From Pectinophora gossypiella (taxonomy: Eukaryota > Arthropoda > Insecta > Lepidoptera > Gelechiidae): a stretch of 64,000 nucleotides of DNA. The notes below the pieces were generated by a model. The model was not told where the DNA came from. It made no database searches and saw only the letters and a program-made list of their open reading frames with translations. Positions 48,986 through 59,205 of this stretch are shown here, one piece after another. The stretch is from positions 558,001 to 622,000 of the forward strand of contig NW_026063243.1 in assembly GCF_024362695.1 (NCBI RefSeq), read 5' to 3'. Every line of letters starts with the position of its first letter. Within the stretch, counting starts at the first letter, position 1. The position numbers and the translations under genes are program-made.

Positions 48986-51800
48986 CAGTTTCTGAAGATC
49001 AAGAAGTATTTACATACTCAACATGATATTCCGATTATACCCCAATACATTGTTTTTGCCTCCGAGACATTTTCTAGAAAAACAAAATTTTGTATGGCGG
49101 CCATCTTGTTTTTTGCCGGCGATTGAATTTGACCAAGACTCGAATAGGTCTCGTGAAATCCAAAAAGTTTTAGGTGCTATAGTTTTGCCAGGCCATAGGG
49201 TGTCTCCCTGACGCGGAGCAGTTTTCAAAAATGACGTTCCGATCACACCCCTATACATCATTTTTACACCCGAGACATTTTCTGGAAAAACAAAAATTTC
49301 TATGGCGGCCATCTTGTTTTTCGGCCATTTTGTTTTTTTTTCACTGGCGATAAAATTTGACCAAGACTTTAATAGGCCTCGTGAAAACAAAAAATTTCCA
49401 GGTGTGATAGTTTTGCCAGGCTGTAGGGTGTCTCCCTGATGCGGAGCAGATTTTAAAGATCGGAAAGTATTTTCATACTCAACAAGACGTTTCGATTACA
49501 ACCCCATACACAGTTTTTACCAACGAGACATTTTCAGGAAAATTGAAAAATTTGTATGGCGGCCATCTTGTTTTACCGCCATTTTGATTTTTTATCACCC
49601 GCGATTGGATTTGACCAAGATTTAAATATGTTTCGCGAAAGAAAAATTGCTCCAGGTTTTATAGTTTTGCCAGGCCGTAGGGTGGCTCCCTGATGCGGAG
49701 CAGTTTCTGAAGATCAAGAAGTATTTACATACTCAACATGATATTCCGATTATACCCCAATACATTGTTTTTGCCTCCGAGACATTTTCTAGAAAAACAA
49801 AATTTTGTATGGCGGCCATCTTGTTTTTTGCCGGCGATTGAATTTGACCAAGACTCGAATAGGTCTCGTGAAATCCAAAAAGTTTTAGGTGCTATAGTTT
49901 TGCCAGGCCATAGGGTGTCTCCCTGACGCGGAGCAGTTTTCAAAAATGACGTTCCGATCACACCCCTATACATCATTTTTACACCCGAGACATTTTCTGG
50001 AAAAACAAAAATTTCTATGGCGGCCATCTTGTTTTTCGGCCATTTTGTTTTTTTTTCACTGGCGATAAAATTTGACCAAGACTTTAATAGGCCTCGTGAA
50101 AACAAAAAAGTTCCAGGTGTGATAGTTTTGCCAGGCTGTAGGGTGTCTCCCTGATGCGGAGCAGATTTTAAAGATCGGAAAGTATTTTCATACTCAACAA
50201 GACGTTTCGATTACAACCCCATACACAGTTTTTACCAACGAGACATTTTCAGGAAAATTGAAAAATTTGTATGGCGGCCATCTTGTTTTACCGCCATTTT
50301 GATTTTTTATCACCCGCGATTGGATTTGACCAAGATTTAAATATGTTTCGCGAAAGAAAAATTGCTCCAGGTTTTATAGTTTTGCCAGGCCGTAGGGTGG
50401 CTCCCTGATGCGGAGCAGTTTCTGAAGATCAAGAAGTATTTACATACTCAACATGATATTCCGATTATACCCCAATACATTGTTTTTGCCTCCGAGACAT
50501 TTTCTAGAAAAACAAAATTTTGTATGGCGGCCATCTTGTTTTTTGCCGGCGATTGAATTTGACCAAGACTCGAATAGGTCTCGTGAAATCCAAAAAGTTT
50601 TAGGTGCTATAGTTTTGCCAGGCCATAGGGTGTCTCCCTGACGCGGAGCAGTTTTCAAAAATGACGTTCCGATCACACCCCTATACATCATTTTTACACC
50701 CGAGACATTTTCTGGAAAAACAAAAATTTCTATGGCGGCCATCTTGTTTTTCGGCCATTTTGTTTTTTTTTCACTGGCGATAAAATTTGACCAAGACTTT
50801 AATAGGCCTCGTGAAAACAAAAAAGTTCCAGGTGTGATAGTTTTGCCAGGCTGTAGGGTGTCTCCCTGATGCGGAGCAGATTTTAAAGATCGGAAAGTAT
50901 TTTCATACTCAACAAGACGTTTCGATTACAACCCCATACACAGTTTTTACCAACGAGACATTTTCAGGAAAATTGAAAAATTTGTATGGCGGCCATCTTG
51001 TTTTACCGCCATTTTGATTTTTTATCACCCGCGATTGGATTTGACCAAGATTTAAATATGTTTCGCGAAAGAAAAATTGCTCCAGGTTTTATAGTTTTGC
51101 CAGGCCGTAGGGTGGCTCCCTGATGCGGAGCAGTTTCTGAAGATCAAGAAGTATTTACATACTCAACATGATATTCCGATTATACCCCAATACATTGTTT
51201 TTGCCTCCGAGACATTTTCTAGAAAAACAAAATTTTGTATGGCGGCCATCTTGTTTTTTGCCGGCGATTGAATTTGACCAAGACTCGAATAGGTCTCGTG
51301 AAATCCAAAAAGTTTTAGGTGCTATAGTTTTGCCAGGCCATAGGGTGTCTCCCTGATGCGGAGCAGTTTCTGAAGATCAAGAAGTATTTACATACTCAAC
51401 ATGATATTCCGATTATACCCCAATACATTGTTTTTGCCTCCGAGACATTTTCTAGAAAAACAAAATTTTGTATGGCGGCCATCTTGTTTTTTGCCGGCGA
51501 TTGAATTTGACCAAGACTCGAATAGGTCTCGTGGAATCCAAAAAGTTTTAGGTGCTATAGTTTTGCCAGGCCATAGGGTGTCTCCCTGACGCGGAGCAGT
51601 TTTCAAAAATGACGTTCCGATCACACCCCTATACATCATTTTTACACCCGAGACATTTTCTGGAAAAACAAAAATTTCTATGGCGGCCATCTTGTTTTTC
51701 GGCCATTTTGTTTTTTTTTCACTGGCGATAAAATTTGACCAAGACTTTAATAGGCCTCGTGAAAACAAAAAAGTTCCAGGTGTGATAGTTTCGCCAGACT
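48986..51800. repeat. 715-bp higher-order repeat, three full copies plus partial ones
   Basis: CAGTTTCTGAAGATCAAGAA recurs at 48986, 49701, 50416 and 51131, exactly 715 bp apart, then at 51364 after a single 233-bp unit. Copies differ at very few bases (for example near 49392). Private variants include the short junction TTTTTTGCCGGCGATTG and CCCTGACGCGGAG. Part of the same repeat recurs at about 55899-56236. Confidence 0.93.
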
Positions 51801-53397
51801 GTAGGGCGTCTCCCTGATGCGGAGCAGTTTTCCAAGATCTGGAAGTTTTCCCATACTCACCGGAAAATTTGGATCACACCCCCCATACATCACTTTCACC
51901 CCCCGACACTCCTTCTGGGAGAACAACCCTGTCAGTGAGTGAGTCAGTCAGTCAGTCAGTACATGGGTTTGTAGCTTTATATAATATAACTAGATGTCGC
52001 GTGGTTCGCTCGCAGCAAGCTGCTCGCGTGTCTTGTTTTCCCGCCATTTTTTTACCGGCGATAGAATTTGACCATAATTTGAATAGGTCTCGTGAAATCA
52101 AAAAAGTTCTAGGTGCTATAGTTTTGCCAGGCCGTAGGGTGTCTCCCTGATGCGGAGCAGTTTTCCAAGATGACGTTCCGATCACACCCCTATACATATT
52201 TTTTGACCTTGAGGAATTTTCTAGAAAAACAAAATTTTGTATGGCGGCCATCTTGTTTTTCCGCCATTTTGTTTTTTTTTTCACCGGTGATAAAATTTGA
52301 CCAAGATTTAAATAGGTTTCGTGAAAACAAAAAAGTTCCTGGTGCGATAGTTTCGCCTGGCCGTAGGGTGTTTCCCTGATGCGGAGCAGCTATCGAAAAC
52401 GCAGACATATTTTCATACTCGACATGACGTTCCGATCACATTCCTATACATCATTTTTACCCCCGAGGCATTTTCAGGATAAACGAAAAATTTGTATGGC
52501 GGCCATCTTGTTTTTCCGCCATTTTGATTTTTTTTCACTCACGATAGAATTTGACCAAGATTTAAATAGGTTCTATGAAAAAATAATCGTTCCAGGTGCG
52601 ATAGTTTTGCCAGGCCGTAGGGTGTCTCCCTGATGCGGAGCAGATTTAAAGAAAGAGAAGTGTCTCCATACTCAACAAGACACTCCGATTACACTCCCAT
52701 ACACAGTTTTTACCCCCGAGACATTTTCTGGAAAAATAAAATTTTGTATGGCGGCCATCTTGTTTTTCCGCCATTTTGATTTTTTTCCACCAGAAATTGG
52801 ATTTGACCAAGATTTAAATAGGTTTCGTGAAAAAAGAATCATTCTATGTGCGATAGTTGCGCCAGGCCGTAGGGTCTCTCCCTCATGCGGAGCAGTTTTT
52901 CAAGATCTGGAAGTTTTTCCATACTCACCGGGAGGTCCCGATCACACCCCCCATACATCATTTTCACCCCCCGAGGCTCCTTCTGGGAGAACAACCCTGT
53001 CAGTGAGTCAGTCAATAGGTACATGGGTTTGTAGCTATGTGGTTCGCTCGCAGCAAGCTGCTCGCGTGTCCTGTATTAGTTCGAAGCTTTGTATGGCGGC
53101 CATCTTGTTTTCGTGAAATCAAAAAAGTTCTAGGTGCTATAGTTTTGCCAGGCCGTAGGGTGTCTCCCTGATGCGGAGCAGTTTTCCAAGATGACGTTCC
53201 GGTCACATTCCTATACATAATTTTCACACCCGAGACATTTTCTGAAAAAACAAAAATTTATATGGCGGCCATCTTGTTTTTCCGCCATTTTGATTTTTTT
53301 TCAACGACGATAAAATTTGACCAAGATTTAAATACATTGTGCGAAAAAAAATTGATCCACATGTGATAGTTTTGCCAGGCCGTAGGGTGTCTCCCTG

Positions 53398-54416
53398 ATG
53401 CGGAGCAGGTTTTCAAGATTAAGAAGTATTTCCATACTCAACTATACGTTCCGATTACACCCCCATACACAGTTTTTACCCCCGAGACATTTTCTGGAAA
53501 AACAAAATTTTGTATGGCGGCCATCTTGTTTTTCTGCCATTTTGGTTTTTTTTTCACCGGGGATTGAATTTGACCAAGATTTAAATAGGTTTCGTGAAAC
53601 AAATATTGCTCTAGGTTTTATAGTTTCGCCAGGCCGTAGGGTGTCTCCCTGATGCGGAGCAGTTTTTCAAGATCAAGCAGTACTGAAATACTCAACATGA
53701 CGATCCGATCACATCCCTATACATCATTTTTACCCTCGAGGCATTTTCGGGAAAAACGAAAATTTTGTATGGCGGCCATCTTGTTTTTCCGCCATTTTGG
53801 TTTTTTTTCACCGGGGATTGGATTTGACCAAGATTTAAATAGGTTTCGTGAAAAAAATATTGCTCTAGGTTTTATAGTTTTGCCAGGCCGTAGGGTGTCT
53901 CCCTGATGCGGAGCAGTTTTTCAAGATCAAGCAGTACTGAAATACTCAACATGACGATCCGATCACATCCCTATACATCATTTTTACCCTCGAGGCATTT
54001 TCGGGAAAAACGAAAATTTTGTATGGCGGCCATCTTGTTTTTCCGCCATTTTGGTTTTTTTTCACCGGGGATTGGATTTGACCAAGATTTAAATAGGTTT
54101 CGTGAAAAAAATATTGCTCTAGGTTTTATAGTTTTGCCAGGCCGTAGGGTGTCTCCCTGATGCGGAGCAGTTTTTCAAGATCAAGCAGTATTGAAATACT
54201 CAACATGACGATCCGATCACATCCCTATACATCATTTTTACCCTCGAGGCATTTTCGGGAAAAACGAAAATTTTGTATGGCGGCCATCTTGTTTTTCCGC
54301 CATTTTGGTTTTTTTTCACCGGGGATTGGATTTGACCAAGATTTAAATAGGTTTCGTGAAACAAGAATCGTTCCAGGTGCGATAGTTGCGCCAGGCCGTA
54401 GGGTGTCTCCCTGATG
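53398..54416. repeat. run of near-identical 254-bp units
   Basis: GATGCGGAGCAG recurs at 254-bp steps from 53398. The units starting at about 53652, 53906 and 54160 differ at only a few positions, so this is one of the youngest tandem expansions in the array. Confidence 0.88.
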
Positions 54417-56690
54417 CGGAGCAGTTTTCCAAGATCTGGAAGTTTTCCCATACTCACCGGAAGATCTTGATCACACCCCCCATACATCATTTTTACCCCC
54501 CGACGCTCCTTCTGGGAGAACAACCCTGTCAGTGAGTCAGTCAGTCAGTCAGTCAGTACATGGGTTTGTAGCTTTATATAATATAATAATAACTAGATGT
54601 CGCGTGGTTCGCTCGCAGCAAGCTGCTCGCGTGTCTTGTTTTCCCGCCATTTTTTTACCGCGATAGAATTTGACCAAGACTTGAATAGGTCTCGTGAAAT
54701 CAAAAAAGTTCTAGGTGCTATAGTTTTGCCAGGCCGTAGGGTGTCTCCCTGATGCGGAGCAGTTTTCCAAGATGACGTTCCGATCACACCCCTATACATC
54801 AATTTTACCTCTGAGACATTTTCTGGAAAAACAAAATTTTGTATGGCGGCCATCTTGTTTTTCCGCCATTTTGTTTTTTTACCACCAGAGAATAGATTTG
54901 ACCAAGATTTAAATAGGTTTTGTGAAAAAACAATCGTTCCAGGTGCGATAGTTTTGTCAGACTGTAGGGTGTCTCCCTGATGCGGAGCAGTTTTCCAAGA
55001 TGATGTTCCGATCACACCCCTATACATATTTTTTGACCTTGAAGAATTTTCTAGAGAAACAAAATTTTGTATGGCGGCCATCTTGTTTTTCCGCCATTTT
55101 GTTTTTTTTCACGGGTGATAAAATTTGACCAAGATTTAAATAGGTTTGGTGGAAAAAAAAATGTTCCAGATGCCATAGTTTTGCCAGGCCTTAGGGTGTC
55201 TCCCTGATGCGGAGCAGTTTTTCAAGATCGAGCAGTATTAAAATACTCAACATGGCGATCCGATCACATCCCTATACATCATTTTTACCCCCGAGGCATT
55301 TTCAGGAAAAACGAAGAATTTGTATGGCGGCCATCTTGTTTTTCCGCCATTTTGATTTTTTTCACAGGCGATAAAATTTGACCAAGATTTAAATAGGTGT
55401 GGTGGAAAAAAAATGTTCCAGATGCTATAGTTTTGCCAGGCCTTAGGGTGTCTCCCTGATGCGGAGCAGTTTTTCAAGATCGAGCAGTATTAAAATACTC
55501 AACATGGCGATCCGATCACATCCCTGTACATCATTTTTACCCCCGAGGCATTTTCAGGAAAAACGAAGAATTTGTATGCCGGCCATCTTGTTTTTCAGCC
55601 ATTTTGTTTTTTTCTCACTGGCTATAAAATTTGACCAAGAATTTAATAGGTTTCGTGAAAACTAAAAAGTTCCACGTGCGATAGTTTCGCCAGGCTGTAG
55701 GGTGTCTCCCTGATACGGAGCAGCTTTCGAAGATCGAAAATTATTCCCATACTCAACATGATGTTTCGATCACATTCCTCATACATCATTTTTACCCCCG
55801 AGGCATTTTCGGGAAAAACGAAAATTTTGTATGGCGGCCATCTTGTTTTTCAGCCATTTTGTTTTTTTTTCACTGGCGATAAAATTTGACCAAGACTTTA
55901 ATAGGCCTCGTGAAAACAAAAAAGTTCCAGGTGTGATAGTTTCGCCAGGCTGTAGGGTGTCTCCCTGATGCGGAGCAGATTTTAAAGATCGGAAAGTATT
56001 TTCATACTCAACAAGACGTTTCGATTACAACCCCATACACAGTTTTTACCAACGAGACATTTTCAGGAAAATTGAAAAATTTGTATGGCGGCCATCTTGT
56101 TTTACCGCCATTTTGATTTTTTATCACCCGCGATTGGATTTGACCAAGATTTAAATATGTTTCGCGAAAGAAAAATTGCTCCAGGTTTTATAGTTTTGCC
56201 AGGCCGTAGGGTGGCTCCCTGATGCGGAGCAGTTTTTCAAAATCGAGAAAAAATTCCATAGTCAACGGGATGTTCCGATTACAACCCCATAGACAGTTTT
56301 TACCAACGAGACATTTTCTGGAAAAACAAAATTTTGTATGGCGGCCATCTTGTTTTTCCGCCATTTTGATGTTTTTTCACCCACAATAGAATTTGACCAA
56401 GATTTAAGTAGGTATTGTGAAAAAAGAATCGATCCAGGTGTGATAGTTTCGCCAGACTGTAGGGCGTCTCCCTGATGCGGAGCAGTTTTCCAAGATCTGG
56501 AAGTTTTCCCATACTCACCGGAAAATTTGGATCACACCCCCCATACATCACTTTCACCCCCCGACACTCCTTCTGGGAGAACAACCCTGTCAGTGAGTGA
56601 GTCAGTCAGTCAGTCAGTACATGGGTTTGTAGCTTTATATAATATAATAATATAATAATAATAATAATAATATAATAATAAATAATAATA

Positions 56691-56740
56691 ACTAGATGGT
56701 GCTAAGTGCGCTCGCTGCTAAAGCAGCTTCGCGGGCGTTG
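56691..56740. other. variant link-module end with perfect hairpin, right edge of the satellite
   Basis: ACTAGATGGTGCTAAGTGCG replaces the usual ACTAGATGTCGCGTGG. GCTGCT (56714-56719) pairs with AGCAGC (56722-56727) around AA, flanked by further CGC/GCG. After this the sequence is unique, so it marks the array terminus. Confidence 0.6.
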
Positions 56741-56845
56741 TATGTGGATTGACGTTTTCGTATAGTTTGTTTCGCATCACAGATTTGTAATAACTATTAA
56801 GACAGACACAAAAAGAAATAAAAAAAATGTGTAGCATATTGTTGG

Positions 56846-56851
56846 TTTATT
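56846..56851 (-). terminator. poly(A) signal of the minus-strand tandem-exon gene
   Basis: AATAAA on the minus strand, 30 nt after the stop codon of the terminal exon. Confidence 0.6.
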
Positions 56852-56880
56852 TTATGTTATCAAAAAATAAAAATATAACA

Positions 56881-57042
56881 TTATATTCTCTCTCTCTCCC
56901 TTGCATTGTTCCCATATGGTGGTGGGGTCTTTTTTCCGAGTCTTTTCCTTCCACTTCGCTCTGTTGGATGTATCGTCTGCGGAAACATTGCAGGAACAAA
57001 GATCTTCTTTGATGACATCTGCTTCTTTGCCTTCTGTATTTC
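56881..57042 (-). CDS. 3' terminal exon of a minus-strand gene with tandem exons
   Basis: Behind the acceptor TTTTTAACAG|GAAATACAG (57043/57042) there is a phase-0 frame of 53 codons ending TAA at 56881-56883. It begins EIQKAKKQMSSKKIFVP and is rich in Lys, Arg and Pro, with PERSGRKRLGKK-like basic sequence and a PPPYG stretch. Its first codons match the start of the upstream duplicated mini-exons (E-M-Q-K-A-K-N-C), so it arose from the same duplication series. AATAAA follows 30 nt after the stop. I do not recognise the protein. Splicing and coding are inferred from signals only. Confidence 0.55.
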   Translation of the reverse strand, partial: EIQKAKKQMSSKKIFVPAMFPQTIHPTERSGRKRLGKKTPPPYGNNARERERI

Positions 57043-57158
57043 CTGTTAAAAATAAAATAATATTAATTTATTTATAATAACGTATAGATATAATATCCTT
57101 TTCTTAGTCGATAGCGATACGTTTTTGCCAAAGTGGTCGTGGTCGTCATGTAACGTAC

Positions 57159-57292
57159 CTAAATTCTTGTCACTATTGATTGCTGGCTGTCACACTGCTG
57201 CATTCATTGAAGAAGCTACCGACATCAGGCTTGGTTGATATAATACTATTGTATTAATAATCTCCTACGCAGTTCTTTGCCTTCTGCATTTC
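57159..57292 (-). pseudogene. tandem mini-exon, degenerate copy 1
   Basis: 134 bp between acceptor (TATAG|GAAATGCAG) and donor (|GTACGTTAC). It starts EMQKAKNCVGDY, then has an in-frame TAA and later TAG and TGA. The polypyrimidine/AG context is kept. Confidence 0.55.
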
Positions 57293-57393
57293 CTATAAAT
57301 AAAATATATATTAAATATTATATAATAATTTCTTTTCCTTGGTCGATAGCGATACGTCTTTGCCAAAATAGTCGTGGTCGTCATGTAACGTAC

Positions 57394-57520
57394 CTCGATA
57401 TCTTGTAACTTTTGATTGCTGGCTGTCACACTGCTGCGTGCATTGAAGGACTTCAGGCTTGGTCGATTTTATTCTATTGCAATCATAATCTCCTACACAG
57501 TTTATTACACTCTGCATTTT
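57394..57520 (-). CDS. tandem mini-exon, copy 2, open but length not divisible by three
   Basis: 127 bp, acceptor TTCACAG|AAAATGCAG and donor CGAG|GTACGTTAC. It encodes MQSVINCVGDYDCNRIKST, then shifts frame relative to other copies after an 8-11-bp deletion. Confidence 0.45.
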
Positions 57521-57608
57521 CTGTGAATAAAATATATATTACATTTTTTTTCCTTAGTCTATAGCGATACGTTTATGCCAAAGTGGTCGTGATCGTCATG
57601 TAACGTAC

Positions 57609-57743
57609 CTCGACATCTTGTTACTTTTGATTGCTGGCTGTCACACTGCTGCATTCTTTGAATGAGCGGCCAACATCAGGCTTGGTTTATATAATACTAT
57701 TGTATTAATGATCTCCTATGCAGTTTTTTGCCTTCTGCATTTC
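57609..57743 (-). pseudogene. tandem mini-exon, degenerate copy 3
   Basis: 135 bp, acceptor TTTACAG|GAAATGCAG and donor CGAG|GTACGTTAC intact; the phase-0 frame has a TAA after the conserved NC-I-G-D-H. Confidence 0.5.
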
Positions 57744-57816
57744 CTGTAAATAAATTTTTCCTTAGTCGATAGCGATACGTTTTTGCTAAAATAGTCGTGG
57801 TCGTCATGAAACGTAC

Positions 57817-57951
57817 CTCGATATCTTGTTACTTTTGATTTCTGGCTGTCACACTGCTGCATTCATTGAAGGAGCTGGCAACATCAGGTTTGGTTTATAT
57901 AATACTTTTGTATTAATGATCTCCTACGCAGTTTTTTGCCTTCTGCATTTC
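57817..57951 (-). pseudogene. tandem mini-exon, degenerate copy 4
   Basis: 135 bp with the same intact splice signals as copy 3 and the same class of nonsense codon. The solo LTR starts 15 bp beyond its acceptor. Confidence 0.5.
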
Positions 57952-57965
57952 CTGTAAATAAAATA

Positions 57966-58574
57966 TGTCGTATCAGTGGGGTCGTGACATCATCATCAGA
58001 ATGGAGGGTGGGCGTTAGAAGACAATAATGGCCGTCAATAGTATCACAATCATTTTATTTACTTCCACATAGTTTTTGTATCACGATTAAATAAAGTCAC
58101 AGCATAAGGTACACACTCACGGCAACGTCACGGTATTCGTAACGGTTACACAGTCTCTCGTTATCTAGCGCGCATAAGGACGTTAGTGCGAAGGGGCTAC
58201 TCGCCCTCTACTTGCCCTCCACCACCCATGGTTCCTATATTCGGACCGAATCATCGGGACACGTGCTCTTTTCCGATCACACTTTCTTGACGTCCCTACA
58301 AGTTATAGGTGAGCGACTATAGCACTCCACGTTCCGATCGTAATTATTCGACACGTCCGTTCACGACGAAGGTTCGCGGTAGACTGCCCGACTAGAACGG
58401 CAGTACACGTCCGCTCGACACGACGACTCTGTAGTGACTCTCTCGACTTTACTCAGCTCTGGCCGTAGGCCACCTGTCGTCGGAGCGATGCAACTTCATA
58501 ACGGAAGTGATGTAACTTCATTTTATTTTCCGATTTGATCAATTTCTCTTCTTAATTCATAACTAACGCCGACA
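57966..58574 (-). mobile_element. solo LTR of a Gypsy-type element
   Basis: 609 bp starting TGTCG and ending CGACA, a 5-bp terminal inverted repeat, flanked by AATA on both sides (57962-57965, 58575-58578). On the minus strand AATAAA lies about 100 bp before the end, giving a U3-R-U5 order. It is unlike the two neighbouring mini-exon units and sits cleanly in an intron. No coding sequence inside. Probable product of LTR-LTR recombination. The parent family is not in the window. Confidence 0.75.
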
Positions 58575-58648
58575 AATATATAATTTATTTTCCTTAGTCG
58601 ATAGCGATACGTTTTTGCTAAAATAGTCGTGGTCGTCATAAAACGTAC

Positions 58649-58786
58649 CTCGATATCTTCTTGTAACTTTTGATTGTTGGCTGTCACACTGCTGCATTCA
58701 TTGAAGGGGCTGCTGACTTCAGGCTTGGTCGATTTTATTCTATTGCAATCATGAACTCCTACACAGTTTATTGCCATCTGCATTTC
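58649..58786 (-). CDS. tandem mini-exon, intact copy 5 (46 codons)
   Basis: 138 bp, phase 0 at both ends, so it can be included or skipped without a frame change. Acceptor TTTACAG|GAAATGCAG, donor GAG|GTACGTT. The peptide begins EMQMAINCVGVHDCNRIKS and continues TKPEVSSPFNECSS; conserved features are N-C-V-G, an N-R-I-K-S-T-K-P-E-V block and a second Cys. No known domain is recognised. The frame also runs through the donor, so an unspliced reading is possible. Confidence 0.5.
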
Positions 58787-58874
58787 CTGTAAATAAAATA
58801 TATATATATATTTTTTTCCTTAGTCTATAGCGATACGTTTTTGCCAAAATAGTCGTGGTCGTCCTGAAACGTAC

Positions 58875-59009
58875 CTCGATATGTTGTAACTTTTGATTGC
58901 TGGCTGTCACACTGCTGCATTCATTGAAGGGGCTGCTGACTTCAGGCTTGGTCGATTTTATTCTATTGCCATCATGAACTCCTACACAGTTTATTGCCAT
59001 CTGCATTTC
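58875..59009 (-). CDS. tandem mini-exon, intact copy 6 (45 codons)
   Basis: 135 bp, phase 0 at both ends, same splice signals as copy 5 across an 88-bp intron. Very similar to copy 5 but one codon shorter, an in-frame 3-bp difference near the 3' end, and Gly for the second Cys region (HDGN). An in-frame indel is what coding constraint would leave, though one case is weak evidence. Confidence 0.5.
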
Positions 59010-59205
59010 CTGTAAATAAAATATATATTAATTTTTTTTCCTTAGTCTATAGCGATACGTTTTTGCCAAAGTGGTCGTGATCGTCATTTAACGTACCTCG
59101 ATATCTTGTTACTTTTGATTGCTAGCTGTCACACTGCTGCATTCATTGAAATAGCGGCCAACATCAGGCTTGGTAGTACTATTGTATTAAAATCTCCTAC
59201 GCAGT

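Larger units (their letters stand above)
21519..56690. repeat. 35-kb satellite of ~254-bp units
   Basis: About 130-140 units, mostly 250-256 bp. Conserved blocks in order: TATGGCGGCCATCTTG, CCGCCATTTTG, a T-run, AATTTGACCAAGATTTAAAT, GCCAGGCCGTAGGGTGTCTC, CCTGATGCGGAGCAG, ACGTTCCGATCACA and CATTTTTACCCCCGAGACAT. Units diverge by many point changes and small indels, and T-runs vary. Frames of 60-130 codons are open on both strands in most units because the consensus lacks stops; they shift frame at every unit and I do not call them genes. The array starts mid-unit after the SINE and ends in a link module. Confidence 0.97.
23376..56690. repeat. recurrent link modules dividing the satellite into blocks
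   Basis: Each module has, in order: CCCCCCGACGCTCCTTCTGG, GAGAACAA, a GTCA/GTGA microsatellite of 10-60 bp, GGGTTTGTAGCTATATATA, a TA-rich run, ACTAGATGTCGCGTGG, then TTCGCTCGCAGCAAGCTGCT forming an imperfect hairpin. The unit after it starts with a shortened CCGCCATTTTTTTACCGCGA. The ACTAGATGTCG boundary or its remnant lies near 23448, 25241, 25802, 26927, 27520, 29081, 30639, 31874, 33191, 36782, 37655, 40190 (partial), 41270, 42777, 44116, 45211, 45927 (partial), 47236, 48817, 51990, 53038 (partial) and 54592; a variant ends the array at 56691. Blocks are 0.56 to 3.6 kb. Confidence 0.9.

Noticed and set aside
21547..56584. More than a hundred open frames of 60-180 codons on both strands of the 254-bp satellite
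   Set aside because: They recur with the unit, lie in several frames and on both strands at once, change frame at each 254-bp step and are broken by ordinary indels between copies. They are a by-product of a unit poor in stop codons.
21519..56690. CRISPR-like array of repeats and spacers
   Set aside because: The window is eukaryotic, units are contiguous without spacers, and the period (254 bp) is far too long.
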